From positions 272,290-336,289 of the forward strand of contig JNEU01001161.1 in NCBI GenBank assembly GCA_000697475.1: a stretch of DNA of 64,000 nt. The letters are read 5' to 3'. The position numbers and the translations under genes are program-made. Below the pieces are notes generated by a model. That model did not search any database and was not told the DNA's origin. It was given only the letters and a program-made list of their open reading frames with translations. Each line of letters opens with the position of its first letter. Position 1 is the first letter of the stretch. The DNA comes from Lichtheimia corymbifera B2541 (Eukaryota > Mucoromycota > Mucoromycetes > Mucorales > Lichtheimiaceae). Shown here piece after piece: positions 12,798-26,033 of this stretch.

Positions 12798-13750
12798 ATG
12801 CGAATTCACATACGCTTCATTGCTCTTTTTCTTGTGGCCATTGCTGGTGCTGCTGCATTCCGCATCTACCATGACAGCATTGTCGAAGGTGAGACACACA
12901 CACACGCGCGCGCTGTTTTTCAACGTCGTGTTGACATTATGTATAGCCATTCAAAGGGTAGCCATACGCATGCGTGCCTATCCATATAGTTCCATTATTT
13001 TGGGCTTGATGATATTGGCGACATCGACACCACCTATGCTGGGTTTTACATTCCTTGTCACCTTGTCCGGTTTCGTCTATGGCTTCCCCCAAGGGGTTGC
13101 TCCTGCTATGATTGGTAAGAGTGTGTGTACTTTTGTATCCAGGGAACAATGGCACTCATATAGGGGTTCATTCATTGATAGGTGGTTACGTGGGAGCTAT
13201 GATTTGTTTCGGGTAAGGTGATGGTGGTGTTGGCATCAAGAAGGAGGGAGGGCAAAACTAACATGGCATATGTAGACTGATTCGCCACTACAATTTTGCT
13301 CGGTTCATTCGACTTTCACCATCCAAGCAAGAGAAATACCATGCGATTCAAGAGGCAATTGCAGAAGGAGGCTTTGGTGTAAGTTATGAAACATGACACA
13401 AGAGGGGGATCCCTAGTTTGTAACAGGGTGTATTATAGATGCTGCTGATGATCCGCTTAACACCGATTCCATGGCAATTCACCAACATGATCTTGGCGTT
13501 GATACCCACCTTATCCCCTAAACGATATGCCATTGTGACATTTATTGCATCCTGGAAATTATGCTTGGAAGTATGGTTTGGATCCCAACTTGCCAGTTTA
13601 TCCGATCCCGATTTGCCCCCTTCAGCCCATCGCTTAACCATGGTGACGCTTGGTGTTGGTGTATTGATCTTGGTTGGATTGGCTCTATGGTTACATCGTT
13701 TGACATTGACCAAGGTCAAGCAAAGACAAACAGTGAATCAAGGTGCGTGA
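12798..13750 (+). CDS. DedA/TVP38/TMEM64 (VTT-domain) membrane protein
   Basis: Five exons (12798-12888, 12947-13114, 13182-13212, 13276-13378, 13439-13750) join in phase to 234 residues. N-terminal signal anchor (IALFLVAIAGAAAF), then the VTT-domain core: a hydrophobic hairpin with GFVYGFPQGVAPAMIGG, an amphipathic stretch, and the hallmark RLTPIPWQFTNM matching the 'R..PiPf...N' signature of DedA proteins, followed by two more membrane segments. Relatives (Tvp38, TMEM41B, VMP1) act in Golgi/ER lipid scrambling and membrane trafficking. The last exon has a possible donor near 13744, so the extreme C-terminus (QTVNQGA) may differ. Confidence 0.8.
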
Positions 13751-13968
13751 GTGAACATTGTGTACCTGGATACCCTCCCCCCCACACCCACATCATGGTT
13801 TTTTCCCTTTTCATCAATACCTCTTCCATTGTATCAATATATACCCACAAAAACTAAAATCCTGGTTGTAGTATAAAAAAGTCCCATTCTTATTTATGCG
13901 CATGTCTGTGTGTGGGTGAAAGAACAAGTATACAGCAACAATAATACAGCAACAATCCAACTCTCTCT

Positions 13969-14417
13969 TCAAGGCTCTGGAAGCACGATATTAGGGAACT
14001 TTTGACCACATCGCTTACATACACACTATATCCCCGTTCTTTGTCAATACACACATATATATCATCCTTTTTTTTTTATTAAACACTTACATATCGACGA
14101 CCACGCCAACCGCACAAGTAGGGGAGGATTAAGATGGCAAAAAGTAGAGTGGTGTTGGTATAATGCATTCGAAGTTCATGGTATCCGCCTTCAGGACAAG
14201 CTGGTCCGAGTGATTGCTCAATGCGATAACGTTCTTCCATAAATGCTGGACGAATAGGTTGTCCATAAGCATCATAGCCTTGAACACCGCGTTGACATTC
14301 TGGCGTGGCACCTACGACACCAGGATACTGACTACTACTACTGGTGTTTTGAACGTTGGATGCTTCTTGTTGTTGTGGATTGTAAGGTGGTGGTTGAACT
14401 TGTTGTTTCTTTTCCAT
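13969..14417 (-). CDS. BRI3-like small membrane protein with PPxY motif and Cys-rich tail
   Basis: Exon 1 (14417-14091) starts MEKKQQ, carries a PPPY motif near residue 10, then a CPEGGYHEL segment, a single hydrophobic helix (TLLFAILILPYLCGW) and RGRRY. A strong GTAAGT donor at that point and an acceptor at 14027/14026 add a 19-codon exon (14025-13969) encoding CVCKRCGQKFPNIV and the stop. The joined tail matches the human BRI3 C-terminus (basic residues followed by CxxCG and an aromatic). Total 127 residues. BRI3 family proteins localise to endolysosomal membranes and recruit Nedd4-type ligases through PY motifs. Without the second exon the frame would end RRYVSV and lose the Cys pair. Confidence 0.75.
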
Positions 14418-15410
14418 CCTTCTTTATGGGAAAGAAATGCAACCTAAATAAATCATCATGGTCATTGAGACAACATGACGTTTGCTTTGCTGCATGGGTC
14501 TCGTGTCCATACAAGGTCTATATATGCGTGTGAGTGTGTACATACGTGGTGTCTGAGCCAAATCCCCCATGTACAATATACACGATCCATTCATCTCCCT
14601 TTTTCTCTCTCCTTTTCATCTAGTCCATTCTTCAACATGGTGGAAAATGAAATGCTGTGTAAAAGAAACAAGCGTTTAGAAACAATGGCCCAAGGGCTAA
14701 TCGGGTGGTGATAAAAGGAGACAATCAATCTTCCAGAGAATTCCAGGGGATTGGATGTATTTATGTACCCAAGGGAGGGAGGGGGGTTCTTCCATTGGCG
14801 TCGGAAAGGAAATACTTTACAATGACACGCGGCATTGCATTGCAGTAATATGGCATCATCACATGATTTACCGTTGTTTTTTAATGTTTCGGTATAAAAC
14901 CTCCCTCCCCCCAAACGCCTTATGGGCGGATTACGTCAAACTGCAGATCAATTGGAAACATCCCATAAAAGTAAACTTGCATCAACACATCATTTTCTAT
15001 TAGCAAAAAGAGATAAATATATATATGTATATTGTTGTGTGAGTGTGTGTGTGTCTGTAGTAGGGGTGGAAAATTATCATAGCGTATGTAGTGAAGGATG
15101 ACGAGCGAAACGAACCAGTACACTAAGGTAATTTTTCTTGTATGTCAGTGTGTGAGTGTGTATATATGTATGTGGTGTGTGTCATGTAAAAGGGAAAAAA
15201 AGTGAGAAGGAGGCGAACGACGAGGAGGAGCAGGAGGTGTAATAAGAAATCATAAGAAAAAACTGGGATTGCGTGTCAAGACAAGCAATCCAAACCATAA
15301 AAAAAGCACGACCAGATGAACGAGGGCCAACAAACTGTACATGAAATGGGTTGGAGGGATGAAGAAAGGTGATAAAGAAAGACGTAGATGTTGATGGTGG
15401 TGGTGGTGGT
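14418..15410. other. Intergenic region, no gene seen
   Basis: Upstream of the BRI3-like gene and downstream of the FYR gene. Contains (GT)n-like tracts (~15040-15055, ~15147-15180) and purine-rich sequence toward 15220; no coding signal. Confidence 0.4.
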
Positions 15411-17578
15411 TTAGCTTGATGAAGAGGAGGAAGGTTGCTGTTTATCGGGTGTCACGTCTTCAGGCCGAAAGATCTTGCCACGTGCTGTCCTTCCGGTGGT
15501 ACCAATCTTGAAAGTTTGCCAGATGTAATTCTTGCACTTGTCTGCGTTTGGCAAATCCTGAATCATCTTTGCAATTGTATTTTTGCGTAAACCAAAAAAG
15601 TCGGGGCCCACAGGATTATGACCATAATCCATGTTACGAATAGCAAATGCCCGTCGGACGGCAATGGTCCATACAGTAGTAGGTGTAGGTCCCATATAGA
15701 CTTCTCCAGGATTATCATCCGCTTCCAGTCGGAACTTTACATGTGTATGAGTGGGATATCATTCGAGAGAAAATAACAAACATTCACACTTACAATAGGC
15801 TCCTGGCCACCATCCAAAATTTCGCATGTGTATTGTGTGTCACTGCGTGGGTCAACCATGCTTCTGTACCACCTAAGACAAAAAAAATCAGATGTTGTTT
15901 TCTAGGTTCCTCACACACACTCTCTCTCTCTCTTTCTTTCTTTTTCTCTTTTCCTCCCTTTCCAACTTACTTTTTCACCTTGTATCCTACTGGATAAATG
16001 TATCTTTGATTATGAAAAGCCGGTCTATCATAAATCACATCACCAAGACTGAGCACGGTCCACGAGTCAATCTCAACGGGAAGTCGGTAATTTCCATTGT
16101 CATCTTTTTCCACCTGTACAAAGGTACGCACATCATTCACATTGGGTGGTTTTGTATCACGTTTCTTTCTACGACCCACAGCGGTATGTTGTGTTGGCAT
16201 ACGCACATGTTGTTGTTGTTGTTGTGGGTGTGGATAATGTGGTGGAGGTGGAGGTTGTTGATGGTGATATGGATGATGGTGCTGATGATGATGATGTTGC
16301 TGTAAGGATGATGACGAGGCGGATGCTTCAGCAGTAGTAGGTGGGAGTGGTTGTGTTGTTGGAGCGTGATGAGGAGGTGGTGGTTGTTGATGATAATAAT
16401 AACGATCCTCTTTACGCAAGTCTAGCAATGCTGAAGGAGGAGGTAACGACAAGCTGGGTGATGTACGACTATGGGGCGGCATTTCAGTCCTTGCAACAAC
16501 AGCGGGTGATGACGATGATGATACACGAAATGGATCCATGATTGGAGGAGAAAGCTTACGTTTCTTGAACGTATGCTCGTCGTATGAAGATGGCGAAGAA
16601 GAAGAGGGTGGACCTGCAGCAGCCGTTGAATGGGGTTGTGGTGGTGCTGTAGCAGTAGAACTCGTTTCTTCAGGAGATAAGCGACCAATTGGAGGCAACA
16701 TGCGTGGATAACGTGAAGACTCATGTGGAGGAGAAAGTGATTCCGCTGGCAACATGGATGGAAGGCTGATAACGCGTCGTACTTGAGAAGAACAGGTATC
16801 ATCAGGTACGGGTGATGTTGGTGAGATCTGCAATCCTCGTCTATGCACCAAGGTGTTGTAATAATCCATTTTGGAAATACGATGCGTCTAGTAACAAAAG
16901 GAGCAGCAACGCGTGTGATGGTGGATGCAAGGGAGTTGAGGAGGAGACAAAGTAAGTACATATGCTTAGTTGGATAATGAATACAGATCACATTTACTTA
17001 CAGGGTGAAGTTGGAGTACGACCTCCACAGCAGCATCTTCATCATTGGCTGCTGCATTACTGCGACTACGTTTCCCTGTCACTTGAATTGCCTTGTCACT
17101 TTCCTTGTCCAAGATCCATGATAACAAGCCATGTCCCTCCCAAACCATTTTGGATTCTGCCGTCGTCATCTCTTCAAAGTTGGCACTGTACACTGCACAA
17201 TCGGCATCAGGATATAAAAGCATATCAGGGCTGAGAGAGAATAAGGTGAGTACTTGGTCTCTGTGCATTGTTATGATGATACCCACCATGAAGTACATAA
17301 CTCCATCAAGCAGTCTTTGAGAGGTACGGATATGTATTCGGATTCATTATGCTCGATATCCATGGTGAATGTGCATAGACACGTCGATTCGATTCCTTGG
17401 AACGTGTAAAAGACTTTGACTACAAAAAAGAGAGCATTCAATAAACGACACCCATTCAACAAGCATGATACAACGCCATACCTTTGGTAGACTTTTTTCG
17501 TTGTTCACCACCACTACTTGTAGCGATGCTACCAGAATCCGGAGCCTCGGTGGAATGGCCAGCAGGGGAGAGTGACAT
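15411..17578 (-). CDS. Nuclear FYR-domain (FYRN/FYRC, TBRG1-like) protein
   Basis: Starts MSLSPAGHS at 17578. A short Ser-rich exon is followed by an N-terminal module (VFYTFQGIES...), a KRSRSN basic cluster, and then a long low-complexity exon rich in Ser, Pro, His and Gln (His/Gln runs around 16200-16300, KRKL, RRKKRD). The C-terminal part is an FYRN-FYRC pair: SLGDVIYDRPAFHNQRYIYP and VGYKVKKWYRS are classical FYRN, and RLEADDNPGEVYMG with TVWTI are classical FYRC. FYR domains occur in TBRG1, trithorax-type methyltransferases and KDM5-related fungal proteins, so a chromatin-bound regulator is the likely role. No SET or JmjC domain is present. Poly-Ser ends the protein. Confidence 0.85.
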
Positions 17579-20201
17579 TGCAAGAGGACGATTGGAGAAT
17601 CACAAGAGAGCAGAATTGACAATAAAAAAGAGAGAGAAAGAACAGCTGGTCTACAGCAGGTAGAAATAAAAGAGAAAGCGAGAGAGCGAGAGAGTGAGAG
17701 TATATGTGTTGTGTGTGTGTGTGTGTGTTTGAGCGTATACGTTTGATGATGAATATACAAAAAGTAAACTATGACGGATAGTTCATGTCACACACTTGAC
17801 TTGAACCGAAGGAGAAAAGAAGCAAGGAAAGAGGGAAAAAAGGGCAATGAAAGAGAGAGACAAAAAAAAGGGCCAGTGTAGTACCCACAGTTGACTCGTA
17901 CAGCAGCACGCACACACCACGACATATACACAATCCAGCAACAGCGATCGATCTGTTCCTTTTCGGGGAACTAACGCAAAATGATACGCGCCGGCTGATG
18001 GCCAGGCCACCCACTCCAGCTACACTACAGCAAAGAAAGGCCCTGAATGGAGCGCGTATCCAAGACATGAAAACTCAGACATGATTATTGCAGAATTCGA
18101 TTGGCGGTCAAGTCTTGAATGGGGGGCTGAAATGAAATGACGAATCGTAGCACAACAAAGGAAAGCTTATCTCGTGTGCGTGTGTTTTTTAATATGAACA
18201 ATGTGCTACTATCCATTCAAAACCGAGAACACCTACTTTTTTTCTATTAATCATTTACTTCACATGGATACAAGGTTGCACGTGCTCCATGTCTTTCCAG
18301 TTCTTGGGGGAGACAGAATGGGTGGGAAAATTGACTGGGGGATGATAGATGTTGGTGCCCTTTGGGATAAAAGATCGACAGCAGCACACGTAATCGCTAT
18401 ATTGCATGCTTCCAAAAATAAGTTTCCATGTAGGACAAACCTAATATAAAATCATTCAAAAGATCCCCGCTGCCAATTCCCTCACCCATTGCTTGTGCAA
18501 CAGACAATGCAATTATATGAAACCACACGTGCGGGTAGTCATTGCTTGATTGCTCCTAAATATCCCATTCTCCTTGATTTCTTTACCAGCTGCTGCTGCT
18601 GCTGCTGCTATCACTCCTTGTTCGCATCCTCCCTTTTTCATGATCATGACACTAGGTGAGATCTATCATCCATGGCAACCCCCCTCTCTCTCTCCCCCAC
18701 ATAGCAATATGAACCCTAGAAAAAGACAACGAAAAGAGGGCATCATGTATAAAGGTTCCACATCCTTGTGCAGCTGTTGGGTCGCCGATGTGTGTTGTAT
18801 ACTTTGGGGTTTGGCCCAAAGACAGTGATACAAGCAATATACTTTTAGCCAATGAACCCCAAAAAAGCGGAGTGATGGCATATGGTACCAACCATGGGAC
18901 GCTTTGAATGGCAGGTTTTCATTTCCCTTGATCACAGAAACATGCAATTGATGGCAGCACATGATTGCACACAGACTACTGTATTACAATGGGCGCCAAA
19001 TGATTGGCTCTTCTTCCGATCTGTAATCCAGCAATCCGGATGATCGCCCAGCTTGTTCTTTCGAGATCATCCAGCACTTGTAAACTTGTCTCATTATCTC
19101 TCTCTCACAGTGTTGTGTGTGTACGTGTATGTGCATATTAAATAGGCGTAGATAAAGGAAGAGAGATAGTGAGATTGCCATAGGAGATGAGAAAATGTCA
19201 AGTTACCAATCTCGGCGATTTTTATTCTTCCCTGTTTTTTACCGTGGGATGGCTTTTTACAGGAGGAGGAGGTCACCGATCGACCACTTTTTAGTCTTTG
19301 TTAGGTCTTTTTCGTGGATTGTATTATTGGGTCGGAACATCCACATACACTCGCTAAAGAATATTAAGATGGCTAACCACCCTTCATTCTTTGCAAACAA
19401 GTAATATAGACATAGTCCCTCGGCTCGTGACGAAGAATTGATTCGCTCGCTCGCTCTCTATATTTAGCTTTCCTCCAATCACAATCTTCCTTGTCAATTC
19501 GTTCCAGCTGCAGATGTGGTACGCCAGATTTCAATGGTAGATCATAACAAACAATAACTCAGTAATTGCTGCAATGAAACTAAATTTAGCATGGTATAAA
19601 CATTGGTCAAATTGACAGCTTTTCACCCCCACCCATCACTAACTCCTGATATCCGAAAGGACAAAGAGGACAATGATGATGCATATCATAGCGACATCGT
19701 GCGTATGGTTGATTGGATTTAACGTGATTTGTATAAGGTTAAGATCTCGTTGTTGATATGGTTATAGCTAGTCCACCCAGATCCAATTATCAATCTGTCA
19801 TCCTACTCGTCAACTAAACATTCTTAGTTTGTAATCCAAAGCAACAAGAAGGAATCTTTTGCTCGTGCTCCGTGCATATATGCACACTTGAAGAAAATTC
19901 ACTCGTGTCATCATAATTAAACTAAATGTAAACAAGATCGTTCTTGACAACCATCCACTTTTTGTATTGTACAAGGATACATAATACGTGCATCAGGGCA
20001 CTCTTTGTTTTCTTCATTGCAAATTTACAAATGGGAAAATGAACGTAAACATCGTTGAATATGAGAGCGGGTAAAAGGGAAAGGCATGTATGTTGAGTGG
20101 GTGAGGGTGCGTGTAAAAAAAGTGTTACACATGTCCTGCATGCTATGCAGTTGGATATTATGGATGTGCTACGTTTCCCTGATTTCTTGCTTTGTGTTTA
20201 T
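17579..20201. other. 2.6-kb intergenic region without a recognised gene
   Basis: Between two minus-strand genes; the left part is the promoter/5' leader of the FYR gene and is GA/CT-rich (17620-17720, with a GT microsatellite at ~17708-17728). A short GCT repeat lies at ~18590-18608. All frames are under 100 codons and show no family features. Confidence 0.45.
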
Positions 20202-23200
20202 TCAACGCATTGATCTACGACCGCTATTGGCGCGTTGGTTATGCTGGTTGCTGAGACATAGTTGGAACAAATGTTGCATGTCAGGTCTTTGGGAATGGGT
20301 CATGCAGCCGTGGATAATGGGCGTTTCTCCACCATTGTAATGAGTAAGACGTAAATTGTCACCCTTGATGATTTGGACCAATTCACCCTATGCCCGTCTT
20401 GTAAGTAAAAAACCTCATTCCATGCCAGTATTTCCCATGCCCTTACCGTGTCCACATGACGAATTTCAATGAATTGCTGATCTACAGCAAGGATATATGG
20501 ATGCTGATACACAATATGATCGGGTGAACCGTTCCATTCGCATAAAATGGAGGACCTAATGATTCAAAAACATGTCAACACATAAGAATCCATTTTTTTC
20601 CATCTCATTCCAACTTACTTTCCAGCACCCCGTTGCACTAAGGAACCATTTCGATTGTTGACATAGAACGCAAATCGATTATAGCACAAAAGGAACTTGT
20701 CCTGGATACGGTACATTGCCAATGGCTTGAGGGGTTCAGCATGACGTTGGATAAAATTGAATTGCGGATCGGCACTATCAGGGATATTGCGACCACCGAC
20801 CACCAGGTTCTCAGGATCAATGATTTCAAACCCTCTGGATTCAACCACCACGCTCACTTTGGATTTCAAAAAGTGGATATTGCTTGCTTCGGCACCAACA
20901 TAGAATTCCTATATAAACCTCTTCAATATACTCCTCTCTTTGACTCATTTCAATAAATTACCTTGTAAAGCTTGAACCATGATGGGCCTGATCCACGGCT
21001 TGAAAACAAGCCCGTTCGTTGGGTAAACAACTTTTCACTCTTGGCATCACGCATATTGCACACCGGTTCCAAAGCGACAAAGACACTGCTTGTGCTCTTT
21101 TTCTTCTTGTATACCACCAAATCCTTGTAGTTACAGAATCCCACTTGGAAGAAATTCACATTCTGCGCCACTTCATAGGCACGGTCTGAATTACGTGTGC
21201 TTTTAGGGGCATCGAGTGCATCAATAGAGTAAGCCTTAAGCACCTTGTCTGTAACAAAAAAAATCAATCTCATGTCCTCTTTATGTTAAGAATCACTCGT
21301 CATACCTGTAAGCACCAACAAAATGTGATGGCGTTCCATGACAGCGACTTGAGTCACATTATCACATGAGAGGACTGGGCGAACCGATGATTGACCTTCC
21401 GTCTTGATAAAGACACCAGCATCTGTTCCGATGACAATCTTGCGTTCACCTGTCATGGATACTATCAAATGACATATAAGTATATATATATGTACACCTT
21501 TGTGATTCTCTTACCAAACGGCACCGAACAGCTGATACGACCTTGACCTGCCACCGAGCCAAAGTATCGGAAGGAGGCATCATCAAGCGTACGCACTTCA
21601 AAGACATCATTGTCGCCTTGTCGTTTACGTAACGCCGTCTTTGCTTCCTCAATAGCACGAATCCACTGCTGCTTTTCTTCATGGGATGCAACGAAAAAGT
21701 GATAAATACCATCACGATGACCAAGATGCTGAAGGGTTAAAGACACCATAGCAGGCGTGGGTGTAGTGGCTGATGAAGATGCAAGAGCTGCTGCTGTTGC
21801 GGAAGAAGCAGAGGTAAGCGTAGCCGAAGTGGAACTCGTTGAAGTAGCTGTTGTGGTCGTTGTGCTGCCATAATAGTCACCTCCAAGCGATTGAACAAAG
21901 AGCATCTGCATTGGAATAGGCCGTTTCCAAATCCGGTATTCGGTGTCGCCATGGCTACCCTTGCGTACTTTGGTCATGAGCAACATGTGGTCAAATACAA
22001 AGGCATGGATGTCGGCCTTTTCAGTCACTTCAATGGCCTGTGCACGACGTTTAAGATCACCCCGGTGATAAAGACGACGTTGTGGATCGGTCAATTGGAC
22101 ATCATGTAATTCACCAGGCTTGCAAGTTAAGACATCATTGATGCTAAGGATCTCCACTTGTTGTTTGACAGCGGCTGTCTGCATATCCGAACGTGATGCA
22201 ATGGCTTGAATCATCTCCTTACAATTCAAAAGGTATCGACGGTCAATATGGTCCTCATCCGTCTTTTTGATAATGGCTTGTAATAACAAGGGATAGCGCT
22301 GCATACGTGTCACTGGATTCAACAAAAAGTGCCGGAATGCCAATCGTCGGAAACGTTCATGCTTCTCACAATCCGCAATAAAGCGTGCAAATTCGGGATT
22401 ACGCTGCTTCTCCACAGCAACGAGATATTCGGCTAATGGCACATTGGGGGTGTAGGTCGTGTATGGATCCGAATAGTACTTAAACTCATCCACCAGAATA
22501 TCACCAATGCCAGGAATACATTTGCCCTCGTATTTGCGTTGCAAATCCAATAGTTTCTTGAACAACGTATCGCTAAGCTCTCGCAACGTCTCAAAGTTTT
22601 GGAATACGGACTTGATAAAGTGCCCACGTCGACTTTCACTAATCACATTGGATCTACGCAAGGGCTCCACAATGACCTAATATCATCACCATTGTTATTC
22701 AACCTGTTCCTTTTGACAGAAAATAAGAAAGACTTACATCACGTAATGTGTCCAAATCACTACGATACACTTCTTCGGAATAAATCATTTCATTGATAGC
22801 CTCTTGTCGATCTCGTTCACGCTTTGGTGTGTTTTCCAAAAGCTCTCTTGGAACACGTTCGGCCCATGCTGTATGTGGGAATGTCTACAAATACGAGGTC
22901 ATCATCAACGTCATGCCCACTTTTGCCAATAAGAGCTTGTGTTATATATACCTTGGTGTCGTCCACTGGAGATAATGTGGGATCCGAAGGACGTCGTGCC
23001 AACACGGCTTGAGACTATGGAACTTGTTAATGACAATGGCCATGTTTCGCCTCTTTTCTTCCCTCTCTCTCTCTTACCATAATATCTTCCTCAAATACAT
23101 CAGGTTTGTTTGGACATCGAGGGGCGTAGCATCCACCTTGACCGGGCAAGCAATTATAGGTGTAGCATTGACTCAAGGAAGTAAAGATACCCACAGGAAG

Positions 23201-24838
23201 TTCATTATCAGCGAGATCCTCGTCAAACGTATAAAACTGGTCCGAAGAGTTGTACACCTCGTTGGTAATGAGGGACTTGTAATTCTGGCGGATAGGCTGG
23301 AACAAGGGTGGAGAGCAATTCATCAAGGCATTGGCAATAAGTACACAATAGCCCTCTGGTATGTTTTTGCTGGTCAAGATCTCTTGTAGTAAAGACTATA
23401 TATATAACCCATTGAGTACATTTCAGCCATGATAAATATATATATATATATCCCAACTTACAATAGCTTCCTGACCACTAAAAGACTCGGGGTACTCGTT
23501 GGAACTTTTCACTTCGCGCACATTGGTGATACGTTTCATTCGATTCTTGAACGCTGTCGAAAGCTCAGTGAGGATTGAATAATCAACGTTGACTTCAAGT
23601 GATAAGGATGAATAGCGATTGTGCGTTGGCTTTAAACGTTCTTGTTGCTGCTCGACATGTTCTTGAGAGACCTCGGGTTGAGCCAGTGAGAAACGAGGTG
23701 GAGGTGGAGGTGGTTGATGTTGTAAGACATCCTCTTCCTCTTGTGTTTCGGAACTGAATGTGGTTGATGGATAAGGAGGTGGAGGTGGTGGAGGCTGTTG
23801 TTGCTGTTGTTGCTGAGTGACAACGGGAGGATAATCATCATCTTCATCGTCACTGGAAATCGGAGAAACGGCAACAAATGGCACTTCATCACCATCCGTT
23901 CCAGTTTGTGATGTATCAATGGCAGAGGGTATAGCGTACTTTGGTCGTTCAATAGTATTGATCATTTTGGCTGATGAATGATTACGTCGATGCATGGTGG
24001 TGGTAGATCGCGCGTAATCTTGCGATGATGGACGTGACGCATGACCTGTAGAGGATGATGATGACAATGGCTGAGGCGGTTGTTGCTGTTGTTGTGGTTG
24101 CGGTGCGGGTTGTGAATAAGAGGGTTGCGGTTGCTGATATTGCATTTGCATTTGCATCTGTTGTTGCTGTTGGTGCATCATCATTTGCTGATAAGAGTGG
24201 CGTGCTGTAGGTGAAGCTGGAGGAGAACGATGAATAGGATATTCTAGTTGTGCTGATGCGACTGGAGGTGAGCTGTGTGCAGGCACAACGCTTGGAGCAT
24301 CCACCAAATGCTGAGGTGGGTATTGTGGCATCCCATAATTATTGTTACCACCGCCCTGAGTAGTCGTAGTAGGATAGCTGTAGTTTTGACCATACATGGC
24401 TGGATTGTTGCCATAGCCACCGTATCCATAACCACCATCCATCCGCATATCGGTACTGGCACCATAAGACCCGCTTCTATAATGTCCATTGCTGGCAGTG
24501 TTATCCATCATGCTACGGTCATACATGGCCGTATCCTGGCGTGGCATTTGATGTCCATAGTCATAATATCCATATTGCGCATTCTGTACATTATGAGTCA
24601 GTCATCAAAGATACTTTTCATCCGAGAACAATATGATACATACACTCTGCTGATGACCATAGTCATTGGCGGGAGGACGATGCTGTAAGGATTGACCACG
24701 AGGTTGAGGAACAATGTGTCCTGAAGGATGGGTTGCCATTTCGTTCAAGTATGAATCGACCGAGTGAACTAGACCACCCATGGTACCGGGAGGCATACCA
24801 CCACCACTGTCATAGGCTCCTTGTTGCTGGTTCGACAT
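20202..24838 (-). CDS. Rho1 guanine nucleotide exchange factor (ROM1/2 family): DEP-DH-PH-CNH
   Basis: Starts MSNQQQGAY at 24838; about 1,200 residues over many exons. Order: long Gln/Pro/Tyr-rich N-terminus with acidic patches (SSDDEDDDYP); a DEP domain (FKNRMKRI...EYPESFSGQEAIVSLL); a DH domain beginning RQEAINEMIYSEEVY with conserved LRELSDTLFKKLLD and LLNPVTRMQRYPLLLQAI; a PH domain (LYHRGDLKRRAQ, AFVFDHMLLMTKV, with a Ser/Thr/Ala-rich loop insert); and a C-terminal CNH domain (RKIVIGTDAGVF, DKFLLCYNRFAFYVN). Removing the last intron gives a tail of DTGELVQIIKGDN...RRSMR ending at 20202. This architecture is that of Rom1/Rom2 and S. pombe Rgf proteins, which load Rho1 with GTP at the plasma membrane to control glucan synthesis and cell-wall integrity signalling. 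Confidence 0.92.
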
Positions 24839-26033
24839 GGAGAAAGTGTATGAATTGCCAGCCAAGCGATGAAGGTCTTTTGTGTTTGACGTTGAGTTCC
24901 CCTACTCGGTAGCAGTTTGAGAAATAAAGACAAGGATCGAAGCACAATGAGGCCTACCTTGAATGTTTATAAAGGAAGAATCAAGAGAGCTGGGGAGCAG
25001 TGAAAGTAAGCAAGAGAGAGCGAGAGAGACAGCCCAGTAAGAGAAAGACCACTAATTTCAAACAGCCGCGAATAAGATGTCCGCCATACTGTCTGCTTGG
25101 GCTGAGCATGAGCTTAATCACCCAACGGGCCTTCCTTATTCCCTTTGTTTCCTATATAACCATAGCTATTTATGTTATCCCTATTATCAAGAGAAGACTG
25201 CATTTCATCCTTTTGTATTTGCCATCGCAAGCTTTCTGTCAGCCTCGTGTAATAATATTGCTTCCTTTTGTACTACGGTCATATCGTCCGCCCCACATAA
25301 ATAGCTTGACTGCACACGTTGCTCATCGCCTTATACAATGATACAATCATAAGTGTACACTTGGATTGCATCACATGCGAGCCGCGCACGGTCCATTTAA
25401 AGTTATTAAATTGGCATTCATTAAACAACATGCAGGTCATCGCCGATGTTGTATATATACGTTTATCATGTACACTATTACTCTTTGTATTGGTCTGCAT
25501 GGGTGATAGAACCAAGTGCAAGAAGGAGGAACCTTGGGCTTTGCTGTTTGTACACCAAGTACCAACAAGTGGTTTTGATTGCTTATATCAACCCTATCAT
25601 TTCTTTTAATGCTGCCATCACGCGTAATATAGCTTCGTGAGGTGTATTCGATGCCATCGGATGCTGATATCCAGTAGCTAAACCGAACATGCAGCTATTT
25701 ACAGTAGTCGACGCCCATCCACATTGATTTTTTTATCATTTCTAAGCAAAAGCAAAGTACTCACAGGAAAAGCATGAATAAAGCCATGGCAAGCAAACGT
25801 CAAAAGAGTCGTCTTGACGCACTCCACTTTCATTTCCTATTATCGTATCAGACATTTAGTGATGTTTTGAATGTAAGCGATAGTGTAGATGTTGCTGAAT
25901 GATTGTAGCCCAGCCAATGACGGCATAACAATGTCATTTCAGGAAATCATGGGACACGGTTTTATTACAACAACAAGGGTCGTTGGCTTGCTCGAGACAA
26001 AGAAATTTCTTTCTTTTCTTTTTCATTGTCACC
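24839..26033. other. Divergent intergenic region between RhoGEF and LDH genes
   Basis: About 1.2 kb. CT/GA-rich next to the RhoGEF start, otherwise AT-rich; no gene recognised. Frames such as 25319-25609 lack any family resemblance. Confidence 0.4.

Noticed and set aside
18550..18828. Frame with poly-Ala
   Set aside because: Caused by a GCT repeat; no family features and no splice partners.
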